Positions 1-10,401 of a stretch of 64,000 nucleotides of DNA are shown piece by piece (position 1 is the stretch's first letter; the number at the start of each line of letters is the position of its first letter). The position numbers were made by a program, and so were the translations under genes. Under the pieces are notes generated by a model. That model was not told where the DNA came from. It made no database searches and worked only from the letters and a program-made list of their open reading frames with translations. This DNA is from Rhypophila decipiens (lineage: Eukaryota; Ascomycota; Sordariomycetes; Sordariales; Naviculisporaceae): contig MU858057.1 in the NCBI GenBank assembly GCA_033297075.1, positions 372,001-436,000 on the forward strand. Direction: 5' to 3'.

Positions 1-1719
1 CGTCTTGAAGTGCTCGGCGAGGTGGTCCACGCGGATGGTCCACGTGTCCATGATGATGCCGCAGAAACCGCAGCGGGACCGGATCTCGGGCGTCGCCACC
101 TTCCACTGCTCCATGGACCAGTTCACAAACTTGGCCCCGTGCACGAGCTTCAGGTGCTGCCGGAGGTGGTCCTTGCGGTAAAACGTGCGTTCGCCGAGGG
201 TCCGCTCCTGGCAGGCCGAGTGGTTGTGCGTCTCGATGTGGGCCTCGTCCGGGTTGGCCTCGCCGCAAAAGACGCACGATACCTGGCCGTTCTCGGGGCT
301 GAATGCTCGTGCGCCGTTGGGCGCGCATACCCACCGTTCGAGAGACAGGTGCAGCGATTTCTCGTGTCTCTGCCAGTCGTGCTTGGTACGGAAGGTCTCG
401 GTGCAAAAGGTACATTGGAACGTCTTGGAGGGGACCGGCAGCCCCGGCTTGTCTCCCGACGCCTTGGGGACCGCCTTTCTCCTTCTCCTCCTGCGGCCGC
501 GGTTCATGGACGACCCCATGGAGCCGAAGGAGCCGCGCGAGCCATGGGAAAAAGCAGAGGCAAAGGAGCCGCCGCTGGAGTGGGAGGTATTGAATGAGCT
601 AGTGGAAGAGACTGCGCATAGGGATTTGCCCGACCCGTCATCGGTAAAGTTCAGGCTATACGGGCTGTTGAGGCCCGATGACAGGGTCGAGGCCGAGGCG
701 GTGACGGCACGCGCAATAGCCGTCACCGAAGCGGGTTCGTTCTCGGGCGGAGATACCTGCCATCGCTGGAGAGGGTTGAGCTGGTCAAAAGACGCAGGGG
801 TTCCTCGTCTCTGAGGAATGTCAATGTTGCTGGAGAAGCTCCGCACGCCGGGCGAGGTCGATCGAGGAGCGATAATCTTCCTTCTCCTTCTGGCGTTAGC
901 CAGCCAGTTAGTGATCTGGGTCTTGTTCAGGCCTGTCTGCTTCTGGAGCACCTCTTTCTCCTCCTCGTTGGGGTACGGGTGCTTGTGATGGACGGAGAGC
1001 CAGTTCTTGAGGATCTTGACCGACTCTCTGGAGAAGCGAGCGCCAATCTTGGCCGCACCGGCCGGTCCAGCGGCCGCATTCTCGTCGCCCTGGATCGAGT
1101 TGGGGGCCGACAAGTTCTTGGCGGATTTGCCTTGGGCGGTGGCCGGGACGACGCCCTCTTGGGTGATGGCGTCCGGATGGTCTCCCATGACGGGCCAAGG
1201 GTTAAAAGGGAAGGCCGTGTCGGTGGGTACGGCGGTAGAGGCAACGAGGCCGAAGCTGCATCCACAACGGAGAGCAACGCAGCTGGTGCAATAGCCCTTG
1301 TATTTACCCTCGCAAATACGCTTGCACTGGTAACCACCGGCCCGGCAATGGGTGCAGGGGACGTCTGGGATCTCGAATGACTCTTCAAAGGGAGTCGGGA
1401 GCTCGTCGGCCAAGTCCATGTCCAGGGTAGCAGATGTATCCATAGCCCCAGTCAGGCCCATACCTTCTAGAGGTCCCATGTTGGTTTGCTCAAAGTGCTC
1501 GAGGGCCCAGTATGAGAAGTCGTCACCGTCGACATTGGCCAAGGCGAGGTCCATGTCAGTCAGGTGCTGGGCGCCGACAGCTTGAAGCGGGTACTGAGAG
1601 TCGGTATTGCTCCCCGTGGCCGTGGCCGTGGTTGTAGCCGTAGCCATAGCCATAGCGGGGGCGGCATTGTCCCAGTTGATAAACTCGTCCATCTCGTCCA
1701 CCTCGGGTATCACGGGCAT
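1..1719 (-). CDS. Homeobox and C2H2 zinc-finger transcription factor, 3' end outside the window
   Basis: Nuclear DNA-binding regulator. The frame is open without an intron from an ATG at 1719 to the left edge (573 codons), so the C terminus is missing. From the N terminus I see an acidic, Met/Ala/Thr-rich segment (1-120), a cysteine cluster (C122 to C154), and a TALE-type homeodomain (about 224-285) with the recognition helix TQITNWLANARRRRK. A Ser-rich linker follows, then a C2H2 finger beginning with Cys436 (FQCTFC...RHEKSLH), and further Cys/His pairs up to the edge. Homeobox plus C2H2 proteins of this layout are known from Pezizomycotina, where homeobox genes often control conidiation and fruiting; the role here is inferred. 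A stop codon lies just upstream of the ATG in frame, which supports the start unless an upstream exon exists. Family assignment is strong; targets are unknown. Confidence 0.88.
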   Translation of the reverse strand, partial: MPVIPEVDEMDEFINWDNAAPAMAMATATTTATATGSNTDSQYPLQAVGAQHLTDMDLALANVDGDDFSYWALEHFEQTNMGPLEGMGLTGAMDTSATLDMDLADELPTPFEESFEIPDVPCTHCRAGGYQCKRICEGKYKGYCTSCVALRCGCSFGLVASTAVPTDTAFPFNPWPVMGDHPDAITQEGVVPATAQGKSAKNLSAPNSIQGDENAAAGPAGAAKIGARFSRESVKILKNWLSVHHKHPYPNEEEKEVLQKQTGLNKTQITNWLANARRRRKIIAPRSTSPGVRSFSSNIDIPQRRGTPASFDQLNPLQRWQVSPPENEPASVTAIARAVTASASTLSSGLNSPYSLNFTDDGSGKSLCAVSSTSSFNTSHSSGGSFASAFSHGSRGSFGSMGSSMNRGRRRRRRKAVPKASGDKPGLPVPSKTFQCTFCTETFRTKHDWQRHEKSLHLSLERWVCAPNGARAFSPENGQVSCVFCGEANPDEAHIETHNHSACQERTLGERTFYRKDHLRQHLKLVHGAKFVNWSMEQWKVATPEIRSRCGFCGIIMDTWTIRVDHLAEHFKT

Positions 1720-3188
1720 GTAGCGGCAGGGCGCAAACTGACAATGTCCAGCTTATCCGAGATGTTGGGAGTCACAGCTCACAATTGTCGAAAGGGCGTG
1801 CGTATAATTAATTACTTGTAAAGGAAGGTCCAGAGCCTCAGAGGTGGCCGGAGCCCTGTCAGCCGGTGACGAAGCTGATAGGGCGCGAGATGGACAAGAC
1901 AAAGACAAAGAGAGGCCAACTGGGGGGCTAACACCAACCACTGGTCGTCTCGTATAAAAGGGGGGGATTCGTCCAGAGGTGGGAGCGAGATGAAAGCGAG
2001 GAAGGAAAAATAGTTATAAAATCTGCAGGATCGATAAATAAATAAAACCCAACATCAATTGCTGCTGTGATAGACTAGACACGGCCTGCAAAGAGGACAC
2101 TCGTTGATAGCACCAGCTGGTCTCGAATGGAAGATGATGGTCGGATTCCACTTGGTTCCAAAACGGGCAGAGGAGTCACACACACCCAGTGTCTCTCCTT
2201 TGAGAGCATCCAGGACTGCCAGGATAATACCATCCTGCACTTACTGCAGAGAGCAGATAGCCCTGCGCAGTTATTGTTAGGCCAGGGTGGGGTTACCAGC
2301 AGGATTAACATCCATGCCGGGGGAGAGTTGGAGGTGTGCTGATGCGGTGTGTTGAAAAAAGCGACATGCGCGCCTTTCGATTGACATGTCGACCCAGACA
2401 AGGCGACAAGGCTCCAGTCCAGGGTGCAGTGCCAAGACGACGAAATCAGGCTAACCCGTAGGCGGTAATAAAAAAGGTCCTTTTCGTTCCATTCTTTGCT
2501 TCTAGATGCTGCTTATTCTGCACCCATAACGGTCCGCATTTATGTCAAGCCTGGGATTGGCTGTCAAACGTCATTCTTGCTTTGCACTGGGAAGCGTGAT
2601 AGCCCTCGATTTGTTTGCTGTATGCGCGGTGCGGTTTCGCTGTAAGAGAAAAGTTAGTAATCGGCTCCGAGGAGAAAGAAGTGGTTGGGTTCTTAGTGGT
2701 GCAACGTCACTGGCTCGGATCTGACGATTTTAACGGAGGGTGACCCATGTCAGGGCCAGTACTGGATTGGAAGAAGTGACCCTTTGTTTTACAATACTCC
2801 GAGTCCGAGCCGCGGGAGTCGGGAGTCGGGACTGAGCAAATTTATCACGGTTAACAGCTTGACTAGGTAAGGAAGTGACAAAGAGAGGTTTTTTGACATC
2901 TATATCTCCAGATTGGGAAGGCATGGAACTGCGGTCACCGTCTTGGATGGCTCTTTCCTTGCCGTTGCCTGCACCCCCCCACCCTCCCTCCGATTTTCGG
3001 CTCTGGTAAAAATGCTCCGTCTTACACCCCAACATCGGATGCCGAGCCAGCGTCAAGCCCGACGGCAACCATCGGAGGAACCGGCGCTAGGCAAGCTTGG
3101 AGCTGTCTCGAGCCGACTCGCGAGTTGCATCGGGCCGACGAAGGTAAAGCCATCCGATCTCATCGTCTTTTTGAAACATATTATACAC
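1720..3188. other. Intergenic: promoter side of the homeobox gene and 3' side of the decarboxylase
   Basis: No gene recognised. The stretch carries the upstream region of the homeobox gene (minus strand) and the sequence past the decarboxylase stop. Visible elements are AT-rich runs near 1804-1818 and 2033-2045 and a GGGAGTC triple repeat at 2814-2833. Short open frames here have no recognisable content. Confidence 0.5.
2814..2833. repeat. Short GGGAGTC tandem repeat
   Basis: Two full GGGAGTC units plus a truncated third. The 15-mer GTCGGGAGTCGGGAC inside it (2818-2832) recurs exactly at 17544-17558. Confidence 0.6.
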
Positions 3189-4756
3189 TCACTTCTTATT
3201 CACAATCTCCTCTGCAACCTCAACCAGCAACTCAAACGCGGCCCTAACATGCCTCTCCTCGGTACTCCTAACCCCCGTCATGAACCGTATCGCAAACCTG
3301 CTCCCATCAAGCAAAGTACTAGTAACCCACATCCTCCCACTCCCATTAACCCGCTCACACAACGCCCTCGTCCTCTCATTCCGCATCTCCTCCCCATCCC
3401 CGACCATCCGAAAAACAGTCAACGCAAAAGCCGGGCCCGTAATAACCTCGAATAAATCCTCCCTCCCTTTCACCCAACCGGCAAAATCCTCGCCCATCTT
3501 CACAGTCCGCCGAATATACCCATGCAGCCCCTCAACCCCAAAACTCCGCAACACAAACCAAATCTTGAGACTCCTAAACCTCCTGCCCAGCGGAATCTGC
3601 CACTCCCTATAATCCGTAACCAACCCGCCATCAGACGCGGCATTCCCGTACACAGCCTGGTTGATACTCAACGCCTGGACAAACCAATTCCTATTCCTCA
3701 CAAACAAACACGACGCGTCAAAGTTGGTAAGCAGCCACTTGTGCATATTCATGTCGAAGCTGTGAAACTTTGCAATCTGCTCAATCTTGGTAGAAGCCTG
3801 AAACTCGGGACAGACCAAGGCAGCGCCAGCGTAAGCAGCATCAACGTGCACCCATACCTCCCCCGGACTTCCGGGCGGGTAGATATACGCCTCCAAGGCC
3901 TCACTAATCCCCCTGAAATCATCAACAGCGCATGTATCCGTCGTCCCCAGCGTAGCCGTCAGGAAAAACGGCTCAAGCCCCTTAGCCCGGCACTCCTCTA
4001 ATGCAGAAGCCAAGACAGGCGCAGTAAGGGCATAACCATCTTCTGCCCTGACAGAGATGCTCTTGAACCTCACCCCCAAAATAAGCGCCGCTTTTTTCGT
4101 GCTCGAGTGTGTCATATTCGTGGCAAGTACAACCATCTTGGCCCGTTTGTGAGCAATGACATCCTCCCTCTCCTCCTCGCTCAGATCGGAGGGCACAGTT
4201 TCAAGCAGATACTTTTCCCGCGCGGCAACCATGGCAGTGAGGACTGCCTCACTCGCAGAGCCCTGAATCACACCCCCTCCCCTCGTCGAGCCCGTCGAGA
4301 GGTAACAACCCGGCAGACAGAGCAGCTTGGCAAGCCAGTCGAGAACGATGGTTTCCAGCTCGGTCACGGCAGGCGAGCAGATCCAGTTGAAGCACGCCCC
4401 GCTCAGGGCTGCGCTGTAGAGTTCGCCTAGGATGGACGGGTAGGAAGTCGCGCAGGGGAAGAAGGCGTGGAAGTTGGGGTGTTGCCAGTGGGTTATGCCT
4501 GGCAGGATTTTGGTCTCCATGTCGGACTGGATTGTCGCCCAGGCTTCTCCTTGGACGGGCGCCGAGGTGGGTAGGAGAGTGCGGAGGTAGCCCGGCGATA
4601 CGTTGGAGACTACATCCCGGGAGCTGATGTTGTCGTAGTAGTTTATGACTTTGGGTGGGTAGAGTTAGTTATGTAGTCAGTCGGCGGGTGTTGGGTGAAG
4701 GGCTCACTCTCGTCGATGGAGGAGATGGCTGCCTCGCGGAAATCTTGAGAGTCCAT
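3189..4756 (-). CDS. Aromatic-L-amino-acid decarboxylase (PLP group II)
   Basis: Cytosolic PLP enzyme expected to turn an aromatic amino acid (Trp, Tyr or Dopa type) into its amine and CO2. Two exons: 4756-4708 (16 codons plus one base) and 4648-3189, separated by a 59-nt GT-AG intron. The join restores DEIINYYDN, which matches the family N terminus, and gives 502 aa, a normal length. Visible signatures are PGYLRTLLP and THWQHPNF near the N terminus, THSS with the PLP-stacking His at about 197, HVDAAYAG with the pyridine-N-binding Asp at about 286, and MNMHKW with the Schiff-base Lys at about 320. All catalytic landmarks are present. The exact substrate cannot be read from sequence. No biosynthetic partner genes lie next to it. 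Confidence 0.93.
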
Positions 4757-5643
4757 CGTGTTACTAGTAGTTCAAGTAACCAACCCTGGTATGACCGTTT
4801 TCAAGATAGATATGGTATAGTGCTGAGATATGCTCTGATTTGGTGGTTTATATGGAATGCTTGAACAAGAAGGGAATTGCCCAAAAGGTATACCAACGAG
4901 GGAACAAAACTTTGCAGCATGTCCTAAAGGAGGTATATGTAACCCCCTCACTTGATCGGCTGTTGGGAAAGCAAGATAGTTCCAGCTAGCGCCGAGCGGA
5001 GTGGTCATTCACTTGCTATGCTACAACCAGCATGCAGAGCCAGTTAGTGGGATGCATGGAAGCATATGGAGTAAAAAGGTATGTCTGTCTGTCTCCCCGG
5101 CCCCGGATCGGAGCTGGCTAGACTAGACTCTTCAAGAATAAAAGACAGAATGCGCCAAGCCGGCTTGCCTTTTCCCGCAGGTAGTGGCTGCGGCCCGGCT
5201 CAAAGCCGGGGATAAGACGGGATCGGCTCCGATCTTCACGACCTTTGCGATAGGCAGTCTGATTCGGGCAATGCATGCTTTTATCAATCATGATCTGCCA
5301 CTCTCGACAGTGGACCGAGTGCTCAGCCATCTGCGTTTTTGAGCAGGCGGTTGACAAGGAGCTGTTGGACTTTTTAGGGCAGCTTGCCCATTGTCAAAGC
5401 AGCTGGAGCATTCTGAATTGATGGTAAAATGCCTTCCAGAGCACCGTCTCGCAAGATGTTTAATAATACCAAAGGGTCGTCTGGTGTGCTCATTGGTGGG
5501 TCTGGGTGGACGAGGAAGTTCAAGGCTCCTTCCTCCCCGCTCGAACGGTGTGTAAAGCGGCACATCGGGCAAGAACCGAATTCCACTGCAGAGCGGCAAG
5601 ACCCAAAACTCGACAGCAGGTGCGATCTGTAGGCCACCGGTCC
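4757..5643. other. Intergenic: decarboxylase promoter
   Basis: Upstream region of the decarboxylase and 3' flank of the next minus-strand gene. It holds a TGTC run near 5085-5096 and two adjacent inverted repeats at 5194-5234. No gene seen. Confidence 0.5.
5194..5234. promoter_or_regulatory. Two adjacent GC-rich inverted repeats upstream of the decarboxylase
   Basis: CCCGGCT / CAA / AGCCGGG is a perfect 7-bp inverted repeat at 5194-5210. GATCGG / CT / CCGATC is a 6-bp inverted repeat at 5221-5234. Both contain CGG/CCG half-sites of the kind bound by Zn2Cys6 regulators. They lie about 440 bp upstream of the decarboxylase ATG. A regulatory role is inference. Confidence 0.3.
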
Positions 5644-6651
5644 TCAAGTCTGATCCACCAAAACAGCGGAATGACATTCCGTCCCGATATTGGCCGGCTT
5701 CAAGTCGGACAAGTCCATAGGCCCCGGCTTCAAATAACAATTCCCGGGAGCAAACCCGTCCTCGGCATCTTGCTTCACCGTCCACAGCGGGATGAAGCTG
5801 ACCGCCACGCAGGTGGTATTCGTGCCCTTTGGGTCGAAATTTCCAGGCATATACTTGGAATACGCCGAGCAAGCGTCCATGCAGGTCTGGAAATTCGATG
5901 TAAATAGGGACAGCAAGGGCGGGTGAATCGTGTCTTTGTTGCAGGACATTGAATACTTTTGTTGGCCGAGCAGGCTGAAGGAGGTGTAACTCTTCCCGGT
6001 GGTGCCCTCGGGGTCGTCTGAACATCCGTTGGTCAGGGCAGAGAAGCTCGTGGTCTGGGGGTTGCCGTCGCTGGTGCTTGTTGCCGCTGGGTTGGCCGAG
6101 GTGGCCGAGGCAAGTGCAATGCTAAGATTGGCGGCTCGTTTCTCAAAGTCGCTGGCCCGGGCCGTCTCGATGCCTGTCATTGCGGCCAGGGAGATGACCG
6201 CGGCGGAGAGCAAGGCGATCGCACAGGAGAGAAAGAAGACTAGTCGGGGGCAGCCCAGGATTCTTTTGTGGCTGTCTTTGTGTATCGTTGCACCGCTTTG
6301 GGAAAGGACGGCGGTCTGGGAGTTGGGAGAGAAAGGATAGGGCGATCCGACTCCCGCCAGAGGAATTTGGCTACCGTAGGGATCGTCTGGTTTGGGTGGT
6401 AGTGGGAGGTTGTGGTATGGCTGGTAGATGTGAGGTGGGTAAGGGTGATGATGAGGATGACCTGGATGATAGGCGTCCTGGTTATGGTAGTAGGCCAGCT
6501 CGGGGGCCCTCGACTCTCGGCGAGAGACCTCGGGGAAGTTTTGCGGAGCAGGCTCCAGTCCGTCCATGTATTGGAGCGGGATTTCTGGTTGTGAGGCCTA
6601 TATGAGCTGGTTAGTACAGGCCATAATGATGCTGAGTAGATTGTTTACCAT
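5644..6651 (-). CDS. Single-pass membrane protein with Cys-rich extracellular domain, function unknown
   Basis: 318 aa. Residues 1 to about 115 are Pro/His/Tyr-rich and presumably cytosolic. One transmembrane helix follows (around LVFFLSCAIALLSAAVISLA). A Ser/Thr-rich stalk then leads to an extracellular domain with about eight cysteines, resembling the PAN/apple-like domains of many ascomycete membrane proteins. The coding start is unusual: exon 1 contributes only the ATG (6651-6649), followed at once by a 51-nt intron with donor GTAAAC, branch site TACTAAC and acceptor ATAG, and exon 2 begins GCC TCA CAA at 6597. The protein then starts MASQPEIPLQYMDGLE. Without this intron the first usable ATG is at 6567, and an in-frame stop lies just before. 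Ligand and role are unknown. Confidence 0.8.
6598..6648 (-). other. Intron directly after the start codon
   Basis: 51 nt, GTAAAC donor, perfect TACTAAC branch sequence about 12 nt before the ATAG acceptor. It separates the ATG from the rest of the coding sequence. Confidence 0.7.
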
Positions 6652-8214
6652 GACTGGCGTCACCTCGTATGTAGGCAGCTGGATAACATGAATGTTTGTA
6701 ATGGGCCAAGAGTATGGCGGTTCTGCCTACGGGGCAAGAGAATGAAGCAGTGGAGAGGAAAATAAAGAAAGGACATCAAGACCGGAGGATTTTTGGTAGA
6801 TGGGGGTTGTGTCAAGGTGATATTCGGTCCGTGGACAGTAGGCGAGCATGGAGCATGACGGTTCCCGCCCGGGGCCCTGGTTCGTCCAGCCGTCAAGCCC
6901 CCTTTCTGGAACTCGAAGATCGTGGATAGGTCACATCGTAAATCGTCTGAGTGAATCTGGGCCTCTCCTTGATGTTCCCATCCAAAAGAAGGAAATTAGT
7001 CGCTAAAAGACTGCGCCGCATACCACTTTGAGCACGGCTTTCTTCACCTTCTTTTTGGGTCGGCGTCTTTTGTTCTGTGTCACTTTGAAGATCAATTCCA
7101 ATGTTTGTCAGATTACGAGAGCACCTCTGTTGTCCAATATCTATGTCCCCCCCGGAGTAGAGCCCGGATTGTTCCTGATAGGTGTATGGTAGACTGCAAT
7201 ATGGACCCGGGGTTCACCGTCTTAGACATGCAGCTCGGTTCGTGCCCATGGATGAGGGAAAGCTTCTCATCTCGCCTAGGTATCCGGGAATACTGATATT
7301 TTATCGATTCGCTTCCGGCTGGGCTGAGAGTTTGGTGGGAGGATGAACCGAGTTGTCTGTGTCTCATAAGCCGAGGTGAGGTGAGATTGTTACCGTATGC
7401 ATATCATATTTGCGAATCAGCTCGCAGCATTGGAGAAACCAGCGGGCCCCTGCGTCGAGCTGAGGCGCAGTTTTCGGATATAGTATCTTCTGTGTACTGG
7501 ACAGCAAGGTGTTTTCCCGTCCTGAATGTACATATTCCCCCGATGGCAAAACTCGCCGGGCAGTGAACGGTGCGTATGTGCGTCATGGAGAAACTCACCG
7601 GGAAATCATGGTTAATATGAGTTTATAATAGGAGGATCTTGGTGGTTTGTTCAATATTATTAGGACTCGTGACCTTGAGGTTTCCCCTGACGAGATGGTC
7701 AGTGAATGCCTCGTGTCACGATCTGTAGTGTACTGTACCGGGTATTCCCCATATTGGCGTATTTACCAGGTTCCAGTAGGGCTGAGTCGACAGGCAGGGG
7801 GACATTCGTTAATAAAACGAGCGGTTTCAACTGGAAAGGAGAACAGGCCCATCTGTGTTCCGATCGAAACCCCAAAAGAGCGGACAAAAGCTTCATTTCA
7901 TTCGACCAGTTCAAGGTGATTGATCCCCTGGCTTGGCTCTGCGGTCCTTTTGAACGGCTGCTGGCAAAGAAACTCGTCCTTCCCTTCTGGAAGCCGCAAT
8001 CGTCAGAAATCTCCACCCTGGCGCGGGAGGATCTCGGGGACGGCGTCAGCGGCACGGCGACAAGATGGTAAACACTGCAAACATTGAACATAAACATGGC
8101 CATCACCAATCTCGACCACTAAAGGCCACGAAGCATCTCCCCGAGTTCCCACGCTCCAGTTAAGAAAACAAGCTGGCAGTTGAAGATGGGATGTCGAAAT
8201 AAAAGTTGGCCCAA

Positions 8215-8223
8215 TACGGAGTA
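8215..8223 (+). repeat. TACGGAGTA nonamer
   Basis: Exact copy within AATACGGAGTATGG, about 1.0 kb upstream of the gene at 9244. It is the first of nine exact copies in the window. Confidence 0.7.
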
Positions 8224-8420
8224 TGGGATGGTTGTTCATGGCCTAGTTCTAGGCCAAGGCGAATCGGGAATCGGGACCCAACAAAGAAGCCTTGCCAAGT
8301 GACTAAAGCCCCTGTATCCGTACCGTGCTACGTTAATACCAGCATGGCCAATCTCCTTCACGGCCATAAAACCGTCCGTGCACACCACCACCACCACTAA
8401 CATCAACATCAAAGATATCG

Positions 8421-8503
8421 AATCCAGTCAGTTCAGTCAAATCTAATCAGTTCAGTCAAATCCAGTCAAATCCAGTCAGTTCAGTCAATCTAGTCAGTTC
8501 AGT
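8421..8503. repeat. Degenerate 19-bp tandem repeat
   Basis: Unit AATCCAGTCAGTTCAGTCA repeated about four times with point differences, plus one half unit of about 10 bp (AATCCAGTCA). It is 740 bp upstream of the gene at 9244. There are no spacers, so it is not CRISPR-like. Confidence 0.75.
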
Positions 8504-9243
8504 GCATGCTGTATCAACGTAGCACCATACCCCTGCGACATGACAAGCAGCCCCTCAACGGTGCCGCGGTGCAGTGGTGCACCCCAGGGCCCAGGCATTG
8601 CCAGGGACCCCGTTACACAGACCCGGGGACGACCTCCCGCACTTTTTTTCCTCGGGAGGAGTGAGGATCTCTAAGCACATCTGCTGAAAGCTGCGACGGA
8701 TGGTGTTTTGGTGTCTTTGGGCGCGCCCCTGCTTTTGCTGCATCAAGTAAACAAGTCGTGCATACCAAGGAACGTTGGCAGTCTTGCCGTTTCTTGCATT
8801 CTCACATAATTACAGGGTGGGTTGATAAGTCCTGGATCCTTCCTTCCTTTCGATCTCTGGCTCCTTTCCCAAGATCCACTGCGACCACCCCTGACCTGCC
8901 ACTTACTCATCCCAGCTTTCGTCCGACGTTTCGACTGCTGGTACCGGGCAATGATATAGGGACCGCATTCCAAAGGATTCGATAAAACCAAGGATAGGAA
9001 TCCCATAATTTTCTTTTTCTCCCTATCGATCCTTCATATTCGTCCGGACTCTCCAGATATAGCTCAGCTCAATCGAGATAGCTCCTCGGCCCTTCTACGT
9101 ACTGTACCTCTGCTATAGTAGGCCGCCTATCATACACGTGCAGTCTTCCGAGCAGCCACAACCACGGATAAAACACACCACGTCGAATCACCATAACAGC
9201 ACGGCTACCGAGCAAAGAGAAACAAGGGTCGTCCCACGCAAAA

Positions 9244-10401
9244 ATGCCGACCTACCTATGCCACGGCTTCCGGTGGCAAAGACGAAGCATCCGTGTCTAT
9301 GTCGTAGTCCAGAACCTAGACGACGCCTCGCCCGAATGGATCATACCGGCCAAGAGCTCCCAGTGCATCCTCGAGTCGTTCTACAACCTATTCGAGTTCC
9401 TCCCCTACCGGGCCCCTCCGAGCCGGAGCTCAGGCGGATGGAGCGCATACCCCGACGACAGCGAGGACGCTTCCAACTCGCGAACTAGTCAGAGCAGGAG
9501 CAGGTCACAGAGCCGGCGCAGCTTCAGTCGGAGCAGAAGCCGGGCCCATTCAACCGGCAGGGAACAAGTGCCCCCGCCGTTACCCAACCCCTTATCCTTG
9601 GCGAAGGGAACAAACCACAACGGCCGAGAAGACGACATCTCCTCGCAAGACTGGTCCGTCGTCAAGCTGCTAGAAGAATACGACCCGCTAAACCTAAGCG
9701 AAGTCTCCCGGCCGTACGCGTACGTAGCAGATTATGTCAAGCGGATTGACCTCTCGGCTTCGATCTTTGACGAGATCCGACAGTATGAAGCCCAACTACT
9801 CAGAGCGGACAAGGACGCGGGTATGATGAGTCTTGCTGCCGGACAAGACTGGGCAAGTGACGAGACTGCCCGGCATAACAGCGCAAGTAATAAAAAAAGC
9901 AAAAAACAAAGCGGCGGGTCTGGAGGTTGGTTGGAACAAATGCGCGATCAGCTCCAACGGGGGGAAGAAATAAAGTGGTATGTCGTTGTTAATGGCGATG
10001 AGGTGCGGGATTGGCCTGATGAGCCGCCCCCGGTACAACAGTCAGAGGTGAAACGACCAGCGGCCACAAAAGAGCAGAGACAGCACCATATGCAGTATAC
10101 ACTGCAGCAGCAGATTTTTAGGGAGAATGACAGGCATGCTACCGGTGCTGGTGTTGGTGGTAGTGGGAGGAAGAGTGGTGGCGGGAGGAGGCCCATGGTC
10201 CCGGAGAAGGATCTGCCTTTGCCTGTGCTGCCGGGATCGAGGTTTCGCGATGGAGGTCGGGAGAGGGATGACGATCAGCTGAAGCAAAAGTCGCAGAGTA
10301 AAGGGGGGTTTAGGAGGTTATTTGGGAAGAGCAGTAGTAGTAGTGGTGGTAGTCACAACAAGGCTGCTGCTGCTGCTGCTGAGGAGGTTTACTCGCCTTG
10401 A
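9244..10401 (+). CDS. Conserved ascomycete protein of unknown function
   Basis: 385 aa, single exon, ATG with A at -3. The N terminus MPTYLCHGFRW followed by RRSIRVYVVVQNLDD is, as I recall it, typical of a Pezizomycotina family sometimes annotated as developmental regulator. Next comes an Arg/Ser-rich disordered region (about 80-125). The segment around WSVVKLLEEYDPLN and YAYVADYVKRIDLSASIFDEI (about 140-185) looks folded, with WYVVVNGDEVRDWPDEPP near residue 250. The C terminus is Gly/Ser/basic and ends in an Ala run encoded by GCT repeats. I see no catalytic motif, signal peptide or membrane helix. A PH-like fold is possible but unproven. Confidence 0.85.
   Translation: MPTYLCHGFRWQRRSIRVYVVVQNLDDASPEWIIPAKSSQCILESFYNLFEFLPYRAPPSRSSGGWSAYPDDSEDASNSRTSQSRSRSQSRRSFSRSRSRAHSTGREQVPPPLPNPLSLAKGTNHNGREDDISSQDWSVVKLLEEYDPLNLSEVSRPYAYVADYVKRIDLSASIFDEIRQYEAQLLRADKDAGMMSLAAGQDWASDETARHNSASNKKSKKQSGGSGGWLEQMRDQLQRGEEIKWYVVVNGDEVRDWPDEPPPVQQSEVKRPAATKEQRQHHMQYTLQQQIFRENDRHATGAGVGGSGRKSGGGRRPMVPEKDLPLPVLPGSRFRDGGRERDDDQLKQKSQSKGGFRRLFGKSSSSSGGSHNKAAAAAAEEVYSP

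Larger units (their letters stand above)
6652..9243. other. Intergenic stretch of 2.6 kb
   Basis: No protein-coding gene recognised on either strand. The open frames are short and lack known motifs. It holds one TACGGAGTA (8215-8223) and a degenerate tandem repeat (8421-8503). The last 250 bases are CT- and CA-rich and look like the leader of the gene starting at 9244. Confidence 0.5.

Noticed and set aside
5288..6025. 245-codon minus-strand frame overlapping the membrane-protein gene
   Set aside because: Overlaps the 3' half of the better-supported gene on the same strand in another frame, with no family features.
3189..6651. Secondary-metabolite cluster around the decarboxylase
   Set aside because: No PKS, NRPS, terpene cyclase, methyltransferase, P450 or transporter lies nearby.
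8421..8503. CRISPR-like array
   Set aside because: Repeats are contiguous and degenerate with no spacers, and the genome is eukaryotic.
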